From Sipunculus nudus (Eukaryota > Annelida > Sipuncula > Golfingiida > Sipunculidae): DNA of 64,000 bases. This document shows, piece by piece, positions 24,801-37,183 of the stretch. Position 1 is the first letter of the stretch, and every line of letters starts with the position of its first letter. Made by a program: the position numbers and the translations under genes. The stretch lies in the NCBI GenBank assembly GCA_026874595.1, contig CM049307.1:95146330-95210329 (forward strand). Reading direction: 5' to 3'. The notes under the pieces are model-generated. The model was not told the DNA's origin, did not search any database, and saw nothing but the letters and a program-made list of their open reading frames with translations.

Positions 24801-25899
24801 AGGCATATTTATGCACATGCTGCTCTAGGCTGGTACGCGGTATATTCCAGATTTTCCTGTTGAATGTGTTTTGATTTTATTTGTTGCGCTCCAACATGTT
24901 ATAAACACATAGTCGAGGGTATAAAAAAAACTTGTCTCGTCACAAGACGTATGATTCCGATCCGCTTTGCTTCTCTCCGTCAAAAACACAGTTGTGGATC
25001 CGCAACAAAAACAAAACGAACAGCCTGCATGTGTACCGTGGGATCGGTCCTTTCTGGCTTTTTTTTATGAAAGGTTCAAGTTTGTATTACGCTCTTTACA
25101 CGCTTTACCCATAGGCCAACTACCTATATCGTCAGCGCTCCTTGTTATGACCTTGTATTCTGAATTTCTACACCAGAGGGGAGCACTGTAGTTTGGTCCA
25201 ATCAGATGAGACCCTGTGCTGAAGACAACACGGTTTACCAGCCAAGAGAGGAATACACGGAGCCAATGTTGTTCATTTCGTTTTGAGTGTCAGCTCATCG
25301 CCCCGGCGACCGTTTGGACAGGCCACAGGCTCAGAGAGAATTGCCCCACATGTGGTTTCTGGGCGGAGCCTGATGCATATCTAGTGTTCGTTGACTTGCA
25401 TTTGGTTGGCTGCTCGTCACATCAGCAGTTTCTTTCAGCAGACAGGCCCATGTGCACCACCCTTTTGTTTAAGTGCATCATAAACGGTCAAAGCAGGCAG
25501 CGCGAAAATCTGTAGCTTCTTTAGAAGCGCAAGATCTCCGCTGCCTCGAGAGCGTTAGTTTGTATATGCAGTCAGATATCGGAAAAGGCCCGTTTATGAT
25601 ATGATGCATCAAATACGATCTAATTATTTAAGACAACATGTTTTCGGTCTACATGAATAGAGTTAAAATGTATTGATCAGTTGAAAAATGAGTTAAGTTT
25701 TAATGTTAGCGGTTTTTATAGTTATGAAAGTATGTTCGATACAACTTGATAATAACAGAATTGTTTTTCTAACAAGTAAAAGCACAGCATAAGAAAAGGA
25801 AACTTTTAGTATTTTATTTTCTTGAAAGAAATTTCGGAGCGGATGGAGCTAGAAAATCGGTGCCTGAGCAATGCCTTGTTAAGAAAACAAGCTTTTTAC

Positions 25900-25943
25900 C
25901 TTGTGTGTGTGTGCATGTGTGTGTGTGTATATGTGTGTGTGAA
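25900..25943 (+). repeat. (GT)n microsatellite
   Basis: An interrupted GT/TG dinucleotide tract about 40 bp long. Confidence 0.8.
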
Positions 25944-26271
25944 AAATCCACACTTGTCACCATCTTCGTCTTTATCCTTGTACATGTTTGAAGACGAACA
26001 TACAAACCATGATCAAATCTATAAAGCCTTTTACATTTGCAACTCAAATGCTTTGCACGCTGAAATGAATTACTAGAAAATAAATAAATAATATTGAACA
26101 ATGTAAATCTTAGAACTATTGAGGCAGTATTATATGCATCATCTCGACCTAAATATAGATATAGGAATTTTTAGGAAATATTAAATAACACCTGTGGGAC
26201 GGATGTATAGACTTTTTTATCAACAAGCCGTTAGTTAACACGGTACATGCGTCAATGTTGACAAACAAAAT

Positions 26272-26505
26272 CCATTTACCTAAGGTGGTTGGATAGTGCG
26301 GACGTTAATTTATAAATAGTTGCAAAATGCCCTTCGCAAACTCTACGGCCGGATGTCCTTGTTGTATGTGTGTGGATAATTTTGGCGGGCCCCCACCTGT
26401 CATAAACACCTGAATATATATAACACGATAAGTCTGTGTATGGCGGGTCCGCATTATTTTGCTAATTTCAATAAAAGGTTCAAGGGATTTACTTTAGCTA
26501 AAATA
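26272..26505 (+). repeat. Dispersed repeat E, copy 1
   Basis: Shares with 60537-60765 the ordered blocks CCTAAGGTGGT, TTGCAAAATG, TTGGCGGGC, CATAAACA and CAAGGGATTTAC/CAAGGGATTACC. The origin is unknown. Confidence 0.55.
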
Positions 26506-27805
26506 GACTTCAGATAACGGAATAGACCCCTTTAATCGCTCATGGCAGTTAATCTCTCGGTGTTTACCCAGTGTCACAAGCGATCTGGTCATGTTTCGAT
26601 ATTCGCCATGCTGATGGCCGTACGCTTCAGAAATAATCAATAATAGGCCTATGTATACATCTGAAGCCAACGGTCACGGCGTCGGGGAATGTCACTCAGT
26701 TTCTATAAATGATCATATATAGCGTGTACCTATCAATACAGAGACTCCTGGTGATAACCACACGGTATGTACGTAAATTGTATCGTCTAAGCGGCGTATC
26801 AGTAGTCCATAAGCACAATATAACTATAGTCAGTTCCCTCTGGGACTGGACCACCTTAAGTCCCATTACTTATTGACAGGTCGAGTGTTTAGTCGCCTCC
26901 CCATGCATACATATATAAAGCTTAGTGCATGGTGTTGGTACTAGCGGGAGCCTGCCAGGCCCAGTGTCCCTTCATTTAAAAAGGCCTGGCCACGAGAGTC
27001 ATGTTTCATGACTAGCTATGATGATACGCAATACGATCTTATTTTCATGGAAGGGATGCCTTTAAGATTTTTACGGACATTGTGACATTAAAACTGTTGC
27101 ACCATTGTATAAATATAAGATTTTAGAACCCAGTTGCATATTTGCAACAAGTAATGCTTGCTATTTCAGTTGCTGAGTACTTTAGTCCAAGAAGACACGG
27201 GCCATACTGCTCACAACCGTCATTATAAATAGTAATTAGTATTCGCACCTGGATTCCTAGATGCAGAAACCACGTGATGCGTAGCAATTTATTTATGGCT
27301 AAAGTTCGCTCATCGCAATCAGGCCTTACACACAGAGTGGTAATTACATACATAATGGTACTGTGATCTGTCTCCTTCTTTCAAACGTGTGCCAGGACGG
27401 ACCTCAAGCGGCTGTCATTATAAATTGACCATGGACATGACCATGAATTGTCATCAACACATGAGTGCCCCCAACGCGAGTTCTTTTCAAGCGTGTCCAT
27501 GTGTCAGTGTGAACTTCATTATGCACATGTTCAACCTATACCCAGTGGTATGGGTGGTTATGCAAGTTCATGAAGAAGAATTGTGAACTAAGTTAATGTA
27601 TTTAATTATCAAAACAGGTTACACTGATGTGAATTAACTGCGCATTTGGTAGCATTACACTGCATTTTTTAATGTCTTTGCATTAGTGACGTATATTGAA
27701 GATATCAGTACTTGTACCCGCGAAGGTGTTGAAGATACAACCATTCCAAGACAAAAAAATGGTCATGAATACGTAATTTGCGAAGGAAGGATTATCTCAT
27801 TCAAC

Positions 27806-28067
27806 ATGGCGGAAGCAGAAGAACCTACACAAGACGACTCAACTGAAGTTCATAGTGAGGACTATGATCACGTGGAGAGATTGGAGGTGGAGGAGACGTG
27901 GTACAGTCACCTTGTTCTGTTTATCAGTTTCACCTCGTGTTTCCTCATGGACGGAATGCAGTTCTCGTATGGAGTAACCTTCCAAGATTTAAAATCTTAT
28001 TTCTCAGCCGACTCGTCTGCACTGACATGGCCAGCAGCTGTACAGACGTTCACGATGCACTTTGGAG
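27806..28067 (+). CDS. MCT-like transporter exon 1
   Basis: The start is ATG in AACATGGCGGAAGC. The exon encodes an acidic tail (MAEAEEPTQDDSTEVHSEDY), then TM1-TM2, including FTSCFLMDGMQFSYGVTFQD. It ends at TTTGGAG|GTGAGTT, phase 1. Confidence 0.82.
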
Positions 28068-28387
28068 GTGAGTTCATGTTTCTCTCTAATGTAAAACTAG
28101 AATTCTGCATTCTAAGGAAGGCAAGCCTCCGCCATGTGTGTGTATGTGTGCGTGTGTGGAAGGGGGGGGGGGGGGTATTGTTGGATGTTACCTACATCGT
28201 GTTTCCGAGGTTCATTCGTGCATAAATGACCCTCATTTGTGAATATTCCTCGATGACGATCCTGAATCCATATCATGGGCTGGATCTACACCAAAATCTA
28301 ATCGATTCTTCATTGGCCCAATGCCAAAATGCCCTGAATAAATTCATGAATTCATTAATGACAGTTTGAGTTATGTGTGAACAAGAG

Positions 28388-28426
<39 letters not shown>

Positions 28427-31400
28427 ACGGGGATGAACGCCTACCCTTCCGGCGAAGGCAATCATTTAATCGTCCCATTCAAACCCTGTATATGTAAATA
28501 GGCAGGATGCACTGTAAGTCAAAACGTACACAGAATACAGAAACGTTTAACTACTTTCTTTCAACGGTTCAATATTCGTCTTACATACGTATGTGTACAA
28601 ACAAATTTTATATATTTTATGATATATGAATCGTGAAAAAGTACATTTGCCTGTGACACAGTATGAAAGAACTTCAAATGTGTCAAACATAAGAAATCAT
28701 AAATTTTCTGGTTTGATTCAAATGTTATCTTTAAATCAAACCTTAAATAAGTCATGCATTCGAATACAAGATTTATTTTGGATCACTTCAATGCTAATTT
28801 TTTTTCCAAAATATTCAGACTGTTAAAAATCGTCATTATTTCCAGCCTTGGTGACCAGCGCTTTTGTAGAAGTTTTCGGACTTCGTGCAGCCGGCTTTCT
28901 GGGAGGTCTCTTTGCTGCCACAGGTTTCGTTCTAGCTTCTTATGCCCGGAATTTGCCACTTTTTACAGTAGCTTACGGACTGATTGCGGGTACGTATATT
29001 ATGGTGTATTATTCTTTATCTGAACACTGATCAGCTGTCACGCGCTCCCAATTGAGTAATATTTACTGTAACAAACACAGCAGTCCATTTAAAAAGGAAA
29101 AGCATGCTCAATTCGTATAGTTTTCTTTATAAATTCCATAATACTCATAACAGAGGAATGTCACAGGTTTTCAACATCAGGAATATGAAAAAGAAACTGA
29201 TAGGTCATAGTACTCAACTTATAATCACAAATTCTGAGGACAGGACTCAGTTACACATCGGAACGAAAGACATTCCGATAAATTCAGAATTTGTTTATAT
29301 ATTTCATAAATAATGTTCCTGTCACACATAATTCAAAGGAATGATCAAGTTTATCTTTTCACCAACTTTCTGATTTCTGAACTGAAATCATGATATTTCA
29401 AAATATTAGAAATTTGTTGGAGTAACTGCATTGTGTGTTTGATGATGACGACAGTGCATGATTCATCTTATATTCTTCAATGCAAAAAAAAAATAATAAA
29501 TAAATCTGTGATGTATCAATAATATGATAATTTAATATGACTGAAATATAGCTATAAAATGAGTCTAAAACACAAAATAAATCTAGCTACAAATATGCAA
29601 CGTTATTTGACATTATTTGTTCACGTATTGGATGTGTTTATCGTGACATCTTCTATTAATTACAATCCTTTCCGGGGAGTATTAGTATAATGTTCTGCTG
29701 GTAATATGTATTTTTGTATAATTGTCTTTCTCTGGAATTTGTGCTGATCTTCTGTTCTGCAATGTGCATATTTCCACTCGCATATATCATATTCGCTCCA
29801 TTTGAAGGTTGAACTTCACTACTATGTGCAATGTTCAAAAGTATAGATGAATTTGCTTTTTTGTTGTTACAGTGTTCATGTTCCATATCTATCAAATAGT
29901 CTATTGAAAGTGGAATTGCTGCCAGGCAACTAATCCGGTGAAATATATAGTAAGATATCGAATTACGTTCAGCTTGTCACGAGGTTAATTCAACCAATTA
30001 ATTTTTGTAGGAACAGGATATGCATTCCTCTACTTGGCGTCCAGCGTGTCTATTCAGAAGTTCTTCAGTCGAAACCGGGCCTTGGCCACAGGGTTTGCCT
30101 GTGCTGGATCCAGCTTAGGTGTATTTGCAGTAAGTCCACTGCTGCGATATCTTTTGGATCGGTATACCTGGCGTGGATGTATGCTAATCCAAGCAGGGAT
30201 TGCTCTACAAAACACTTGGCTTTGGATGTTAGTCAGCCCAGGGCGAAGTGGGACTCGCCAGGATAAAAGGAAAACACACCAAAACATCAAACTAGTGGAA
30301 ATCCAGAAAACCACTGCAACAACAGAGTCACTTCTTCAAAACCATCAAGAACAAATGAAAATGAAGAAATATGAGGCAAAAGAAAATCTATCTCAGAAAC
30401 TAATAGCCACACTGAAAGGTAGTTTAGATTTCAAACTGTTCAAACAAATTTACTTTAGCATATATATGGTGGCTCTTTTCACAACCGAACTGGCGTTTCC
30501 AATCATGTATATCTTCGCCCCGGACAAAGGGACCGATATGGGGTTTTCATACGACCAGACAAAGTGGTTTGGATCTTGTGTTGGTATTGGAAGCCTCACT
30601 GGGAGAATTACCGCGGGGGTTGTTGGGAATGCTTCGTTTTTACAAGGAAGGCGTCTTCATATTCATCGCTTTTCCGTTACTCTGGCAGGGATCGGGCTCC
30701 TTCTGATCCCGATTTGCCGATCCCTTTGGTCTATCCTTCTGATCCTTACCATCTGTGGATTTGGGACAGGTTAGTTGTTACACAGTGCTTATTTTAGAAC
30801 AGAAAATTCTTAATTCCTTTGTAAAAGGCTTCCTTATGCCACAAATGTTCAATAAGGTGTTTTCCATCGCACGTAAATATTTTTTTAAGAGAATGTTTTA
30901 TTACGCTCAATCCGCGATAATGATACATAAAGAAATGTTATATTACGATCTTTTACAAATTTTTACAAAAGCATTAACATGAAATGAAAGCGATGTGTTT
31001 ATTCAAATAGGTGGTCACGTGATGGTTTTAATGGTCGCCCTGGTGGACCTGTTTGGACATGACGTCATAACTCGCTCCTTTGGTCTTTGCCTGGTGGTTG
31101 TCGGTATTGCCTCTTTAATAGCTTCTCCTTTGGCAGGTATGTATACGGAGGTCAAAAGGGTATATAAAGGTTTACTTGTTTTACAAAGACTAAGGAAACA
31201 ATATAAGTTCTTATCTCTTCTTGTTATCTAATCTGATTTGTATGTTTTAGTTATTACAGCGCAAACTAAATACATCTGATCAGCCTATCAATTTTAAGTA
31301 ATCATTAATACTGCAGATGATATGCTATGAAGTTGTAAATAGAAAATGAAAAGGTGAAAAGGCTTGGTACAGTTATTTAATAGAGTATGATATGTTCATA

Positions 31401-31581
31401 TATTTTAGGATACGTGCGAGTAAGACTGAAGACGTACGACCCTGTATTTTACCTGGCTGGGAGCTATTTTCTGATCTCCTTGTTAATAATGTCGTTTATA
31501 CCTGCGACTGGACGGCACTCATCCGGAAGTTTACTGAACAGGTGTACTTCCGCCAAGGCTACGAAGGATATAAAGATTTAA
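27806..31581 (+). CDS. MCT-like (SLC16-type) MFS transporter, five exons, whole gene span
   Basis: Five exons (27806-28067, 28846-28989, 30011-30769, 31011-31136, 31409-31581) join to 1464 nt, encoding 487 aa plus stop; every intron is in phase 1. The product is a major-facilitator protein of the monocarboxylate transporter type, expected in the plasma membrane with 12 helices. Support comes from hydrophobic segments throughout, RNRALATGFACAGSSLG (the MCT 'RRxLAxGxAxAGSxxG' block after TM4), YTWRGCMLIQAG, a charged central loop at about residues 210-270 between the two six-helix halves, and a short basic C-terminus. The usual MCT signature near TM1 (DGGWGW-like) is absent; this position reads VEETWYSHLVLF. 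The substrate therefore cannot be assigned. ATG 27806 was chosen because it starts an acidic N-terminal tail just before TM1; the frame is open upstream to 27686. Confidence 0.85.
28100..28480 (+). repeat. Dispersed repeat F, copy 1 (in MCT-like intron 1)
   Basis: Shares with 38745-39060 the blocks CTGCATTCTAAGGAA, AGGTTCATTC, ATTTGTGAATATTC, GATGACG, GGCTGGATC/TGCTGGATCC, ACCAAAATCTAA and GGCGAAGGCAAT/GGCGGAGGCAAT. A (TG)n run with poly-G lies near 28136-28175 and a (CA)n run at 28390-28424. Partly inverted ends suggest a small DNA transposon. Confidence 0.55.
28846..28989 (+). CDS. MCT-like transporter exon 2
   Basis: The acceptor is ATTTCCAG. The exon encodes ALVTSAFVEVFGLRAAGFLG, then FVLASYARNLPLF (TM2-TM4 region), and ends at GCGG|GTACGT. 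Phase is 1 in and 1 out. Confidence 0.85.
30011..30769 (+). CDS. MCT-like transporter exon 3 (largest)
   Basis: The acceptor is TTTTTGTAG. The exon covers TM4-TM10 with the large cytosolic loop. Landmarks are FFSRNRALATGFACAGSSLG, a polar lysine/glutamine-rich loop, then FPIMYIFAPDKGTDMGFS and SCVGIGSLTGRITAGVVGN. The donor is GGGACAG|GTTAG. A broken paralogue of its second half is present twice at 47.8-50.0 kb. Confidence 0.87.
31011..31136 (+). CDS. MCT-like transporter exon 4
   Basis: The acceptor is TTCAAATAG. The exon encodes GGHVMVLMVALVDLFGHD and a hydrophobic helix ending IASLIASPLAG. The donor is TTGGCAG|GTATGT. It corresponds to the TM11 region of MCTs, which typically end 'GPPLAG'. 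Confidence 0.85.
31409..31581 (+). CDS. MCT-like transporter exon 5 (stop codon)
   Basis: The acceptor is ATATTTTAG. The exon encodes RVRLKTYDPVFYLAGSYFLI, TM12, and a short serine/lysine-rich tail ending DIKI, with TAA at 31579-31581. Confidence 0.83.
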
Positions 31582-33317
31582 CCTGTTAAACCTATTATGT
31601 AATCAGAATATCTATGATGGAATCTCTATCAACTGCTATTTATATGGCAACTAATATAAACTCCTTCTATTTTGCCACGTTTCCATAAACATCGCTAGTG
31701 ATGGACTTTGAAACCCGATGTAAGTTGTGATGGCTAAGGTTTTGTGAGATTGGCGGAAGATATAACTTTGAAAACCTTGAAAGTAAATATTTTTTTGTTA
31801 TCTGTTCTTATAAATATATGAACGTTTTGAATCTCCACCATTATGGTACATTTTAATCAAATAAATCACATAAACGTCTTTACTATTCACAGTTTATCAA
31901 TTAATTGCCCTGTATGTGTAATGCATTACGATCCTGGTAAAATGTGTTCCAAAGACTGTTAAAATCATAATTTTAGCAGAATTCTCACTCTATTTTTTAA
32001 TCAAATAGCAATTTTCTCATATGTTTATAGCTACGATATCATACATTTTGCATTGAATCATAAAACATGGAATAATCGGAGAATTATATGTCATAAATTA
32101 TATGACTGTTTTTGTATTAGACATGCATGATATCAGGGAGAAAATACGCGAATCACGAGCACTTTTTCATGATCCCAATTTTATGATTCGCTTGGCTGGA
32201 ATCTACCCAAATCAGTGACGTGCCACATTGGTCTGTGACATTTATAAAAGGTTTGCTTGCTAAGAATTTCGTCCTACTTTTTCGATGTAATGTGCGTATT
32301 CGATGTAATATATCCCATCTCCTTTTGCACAAAATTCAAATAATTTACGGAAAAAATACGATATCTTGGGTGTTAACGATACGATGTTGCGATGGGAAAT
32401 TACGAAATTGTATCGTATCTAGATTTTGTAACTTGTACTCTGGGCTTAACGCTGATAACGTGCAGATCTACATATCGCTTCGTCCCAGCGCTTTCTGCAA
32501 GAGTGATGCTCTCTTCGGCATCGGGGAAATGCCTTCGGAAAACCATTTGATGGATAAACATCGATACTCTAAAACATTAGAGAGAAAAAGCTGAAATGAT
32601 AATTATATCTGTTAAGTATAACCCCCTATAAATAAATCAAGTTAATATAAAAGTTGGTGACTCTCTGTTCAAACAAACAATTATGACAGACCATATTAGG
32701 GATGAATTTGGTTTCGGTAATGAAAATGGATAAACATAAACTCAATGTGGCGAACAGGAAAAACGGAATAACAGGATATTCTGTGGGAATCTAACAACCT
32801 ACGGAACTCAGTCTAAGATGAACGTTGTAAATTTAGGTTTAGTTAAAAGACAAGATTATGAACAAGTCTCATGAAGTTCAAAATATAGCATACGTGGTAT
32901 GACCAGAACATCTTCCGTTTTCGTGTTAGACCAATCCTTGAAGAACTGCACCGGCTGCCCTAAGATATCGTGTTCTGTGTAAAAATCCTCCTAATCACAT
33001 AAAGCTTTGCATGCACAAACACCTGCATCTGTCACGTGTGACCCCTGTGGTGTTACGGGTCTGGTGGAGCCAATTAAGCCAATAAGAGGCGGACCAGTTT
33101 ATTCGGATCTGTAAACGAGTGCATAGACTTCAAAGCAACCTATCGTGGTGCCGTACTCACGCTCATTATATGACAATTTATATACATGAAATATTTAACA
33201 CATTAGGAGACTTTAAATACATTTACAATTCGTTGGTTTCTTTGAGTTTGAGTTAATTAATATCACCTCCTTTAATACTTAAGTTGCGAATACTGGCTTA
33301 TACATATACATATACAT

Positions 33318-33319
<2 letters not shown>
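31582..33319. other. Intergenic stretch downstream of the MCT-like gene
   Basis: AT-rich sequence without supported exons. An open frame at 32220-32594 (124 codons, plus strand) resembles nothing known and has a biased, low-complexity look. The 3' UTR of the MCT-like gene probably lies within the first few hundred bases; AATAAA occurs at about 31860. Confidence 0.45.

Positions 33320-33401
<82 letters not shown>
33320..33401. repeat. (TA)n microsatellite
   Basis: About 80 bp of uninterrupted TA dinucleotide, flanked on both sides by ACATCCT. Confidence 0.95.
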
Positions 33402-33404
<3 letters not shown>

Positions 33405-34811
33405 CTACTTTACAAGCCTTACATGGTGCAATTTAACGTTAACACTGCACATGCCAAGACCTCATTACATGTTTATAATATTTTCTAAAAGGTCTCTCTG
33501 CGAAAAGACTACAGTACTCGCGCAATAATCTAATTGAATAGAAATAGTGAGGGTTCCTCCCTGCTTATTGAGATATTTCTATAAGAAAGTATTGTTGCAA
33601 TTATATTGGGATTGAAAGCAAAAACTAAAACATGTGACGTAACAGATATGGGCAGAATAATCTAATTTATCTGTTAAACTGAAAACCGTGAAAACTATTT
33701 CTGCTTATGGCAGCGTTTTTGTGTACTTTGACACAAAAACGCTCTAAATACGTTCACTTTAGCCCTGACAGATGAAGCAGACGGACGTAAAGTGGGGCAA
33801 CGCAGTAATGTTTCGGTGAGTGTTCCTTATTCTTTAATGATATACAGTCAGCTTCGAGATATTTATTCAGATTATAATCTGTTATATACTATGTTATAAA
33901 CTTCAAGATCCATTTAAACCAGATATTTCCACAACAAGCACTATTTACATGAAATTGTTTCCAATTAGAATAACACGTGATACGAGCGCCGCGCCGCATT
34001 GTCCAGGGAAACAAGATTAGTGTCAGCTGATTTTGAGTGAGTAAACACAACTAAGGCAATCTTAACATCATTTGAATAACGAGTTACGTTTAGCAATATT
34101 TCAAACAGTAGTATCTTTTCTCGTGTTATCAATAATTCAGATATCACGGCCTGGTCTGAATATCCGTACAGTGTTGTTAACCAAGAGCTGATATATAATA
34201 GTAATAAATTATGGAGTTTTTATTATTATAACAGATACCACATATTTCTAGCTGACTGGACCAGGCTTTGCGTCTGAGTTGATAAGTTCTCCTTTTAAGA
34301 ATAAGACCATTTAAAAAGAGAATAATTTAACGGTCTAAACAGTAGATTTCCTCCAACAGTGCTATGTTTCATTGGGGGGTTTTAGTACAGGCATTTTACC
34401 CGAAATAAGTGGTCAACCTCACACAAATTGCAACAAAAGCAAAATCACCTGATTTTGATTCCTTAATATGGCCTTAATGTAAAAAAAGTCCTAAGCAATT
34501 GTTTAGGGGGAAAGATTGAAAATTTTCAAATTTGACAAGGTAGAAAATACCTTTTATTTTACCATATATCAGCGTTCAAACGGTGTTGGATGAATGACCT
34601 CTTGGTTATCGTCATGCATATTCTTGTTCAAGTAGATTTGAAATAAAGTGTTTTTCATGAACTATAATACACTATGGTATAGATATACAAAACAATCAGC
34701 AATCTGTGAATTAAAGGGACATCATGAGCAACACTATCTGAAAATGGCAACAATAACCAAAGATCTCCGGAAATCCTTAATACTGTTCAAACTGTTGACA
34801 TATATTACCAT
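33402..34811. other. Non-coding stretch without recognised gene
   Basis: AT-rich intergenic DNA. No open frame with family resemblance, terminal repeats or RNA gene was seen. Confidence 0.45.
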
Positions 34812-35397
34812 TTTTAGTTCAGCTGACTATAATTCATTTTGGCTATAGTTATGATCAATTGTCTGTCATCCGTCCGACCGTCTGTCTGTCCGTTAGACTG
34901 GCACGTTTTGAAACCATTAGACCTACAAATCCAAAATTTGACATACAGTAAGATACCCATAAGTTTCCTTACTTCTCCTACGAAGCCCCAAATTGGGCTG
35001 ATGCGACTTCGGTCCTTCGAGAAATTCAGGAAAATCCTGTTGTTACACTTCATTACTGCCTAATATCAAAACCACTCCTCTGTATTTGTTCATATTTATA
35101 AACATTCATAAATTTCTGCTATATATTTCCTATATGCACGGGCCAAAATTTGGTCAATATTACATAATTTGTAAAAATTATGGACCTAAACATTAATTAG
35201 GTACCTTATCAAAATAGCAAGAAATATATTTATTTACCTTTACATGGTACCTGCTATAGTTATATATATATATATATTTATAGATACAACTTTTTAATCA
35301 AGATTTAACTGTATGAAAGAAATAAGATCAAAATTTAATAAAATCTTAAAATTATAAGCATCAGTGTAAAATCGGTACCTTAAATTTTGCCCAACTT
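34812..35397 (+). mobile_element. Tandem-core element D, copy 2, interrupted by a LINE
   Basis: It begins TTTTAGTTCAGCTGACTATA, with a GTCCGTCC-type run at 34868-34900. It then follows the unit of the copy at 5102: TGGCACGTTTTGAAACC, CTGCCTAATATCAAAACCAC and CCTTAAATTTTGCCCAACTT. Sequence resembling the continuation resumes near 37184 (ACACAAAAGGATTT), so the LINE between them inserted into this element. Confidence 0.65.
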
Positions 35398-37183
35398 TTC
35401 AAAAAAATATTTATTGACAAAAGAACAATACATAAAAAGTATACACCAAAATACACACAAGGCAAACAACATTAAGTAAGTCCGACTGTAGAATATATGT
35501 ATTTATCTATACATACATTTCTTTATACCCAGCTTTAAATGAACAAAACATACAAGAAAAAAGAATACATACATACTGACAAATCTCCAACTGTAATAAT
35601 ATCAGAAAATTGCAACAACTTTGTATGAATACCGTAATTTTTATCTCAGTATCTATACAGATCCATGCCGTTAACAATTTGTTCAAATGAAATGTTGAGA
35701 GTGTGAGAATCACTTCCATAAAATTTTTCTTTAATAAGGCAGTGGAGAGATTTCCACTTATTTGCATGCTGTTGCAGTTTTTCCTTTTTGAGAGCGATAT
35801 ATTTTTCAATATTATGCATTTCTTTAATAAAAATTTTACACTTCCTAGTTTTTGGTTGTTCTCTTCTACATCTACTTATATATAAGTACCTTTTGATAAG
35901 TAAAGTCATGAAATTCAACCATCTTGTATTGTAACATCCTAAGATAACATTATCAGCTGACCATATAAATGTTGTTTCAACTGCTCCATATGATTTTAAT
36001 ATAGAAAGAATGTCACTCCAAATCAATCTGGAAAAGCAACACTCCCAAAATAAGTGTAAAATGGTTTCATCCTCAATTTTGCAAAAACTACATTCGGCAG
36101 AGTTAATTATATTTATCCTATAAAGAAAAGGGTTTAAAGTAATTCTGCGGTGTAGTATATAAAATTGGAACATCCTTAATTTTACAGATATAGTACAGTT
36201 AATTATATTACTGAAACCTTTATATACTTTCTCTTCAGATTTTGTTTGTAGGTCAGATTCCCAATTCTTGATTCTTCTGAATCACCTTGGTGTATACACA
36301 TTTAGTCAGATATTTAGTCCTAATTATTCTATCAAAGTTAAAATTATAAGGCGTGGTAATAATTTCTGGTTTTTCGGTTTCAAGTAAGCTTTTCCAAAGT
36401 TTTGGGATGGCATTAATTATTCCATTATATGTTACAATATCTATTTTAACATTAAATTTATGACATAGCTCATTATGATTTAACCAAACATTCTTTGCAC
36501 CATCTGTTTTAATTATGTCGGAGATATATTTTATCCTTGCAACATATAATGATCTAAGAAATAAAACTTTTTTTCCTCTTTTAATGTGAGAGTTGAACCA
36601 TATGATTTGATTTTAAATGTGTGTGCAAGTTAATGGTGAGTGGTAATTATATATACACCAAGATTGAAATACATCTTTCCAAAATATGGATGGTTTTACA
36701 AATATTTCTAGGAGGTCATATCTATGTAAATTGCACCTGAATGACTCATCAGACATCTTAAGGCCTTGTATGAACATTTGTCTCCATATATCATTTTCTG
36801 ATTTAGACAGTATTAGTTTTATCTAAGCTATTTTTAATGTTATGTCCTGTGTAGTTAGATGCATCATGATAAGCCCCCCACAGTCTATAGGTGCATAAAG
36901 AATATTCCTTTTCACTGATTCTCTACCTTTGTGCCATATGAATTTAAACAGCAATGTCTATATTTCTTTCAAAATTTGTTTTGTTGGAGAAGGGAGAACT
37001 GATAATAAATAAATTTTCTGGGAAATAAGAAAACTCTCTATAATGGTAATTTTTCCCAGGGGTGTGAGTTTTCTGCGAGACCATACAGATATCACACTCT
37101 TTATTTTTTGTATTTTTGGTGTATAATTTAAATGTGCAACATATTTCATAGAAGGTGTTATAGTAATTCCTTGTAAATTCACA
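35398..37183 (-). pseudogene. 5'-truncated LINE, ORF2 C-terminal half, with frameshifts
   Basis: Minus-strand remnants read in order: PLGKITIIESFLISQKIYLL (about 37060), FKFIWHKGRESVKRNI and GGLIMM (about 36930-36860), LWKSLLETEKPE (about 36380), then one open frame (36173-35646, 175 codons). That frame begins MFQFYILHRRITLNPFLY and contains CSFCKIEDETILHLFWEC, a zf-RVT zinc-binding domain. These are the thumb and C-terminal parts of a non-LTR reverse transcriptase. The frame changes at least twice upstream, and the RT palm and endonuclease are missing, so it is inactive. The 3' end near 35398 is A-rich (AATAAATATTTTTTT). It is nested inside tandem-core element D. Clade not assigned. Confidence 0.78.

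Larger units (their letters stand above)
24801..27800. other. Intergenic region between divergent EVG1-like and MCT-like genes
   Basis: No exon is supported. The region is less AT-rich than its surroundings up to about 25.6 kb. It includes a (GT)n tract near 25900-25941 and one copy of a dispersed repeat at about 26275-26500. Open frames of 60-99 codons near 24.9-25.5 kb resemble nothing known to me. Confidence 0.5.

Noticed and set aside
25216-25515. 99-codon plus-strand frame in the GC-richer intergenic region
   Set aside because: No recognisable family and no splice signals linking it to the MCT-like gene; probably chance in a region with fewer stop codons.
32220-32594. 124-codon plus-strand open frame
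   Set aside because: No family resemblance, no splice context and unremarkable composition; chance frames of this size occur in 64 kb.
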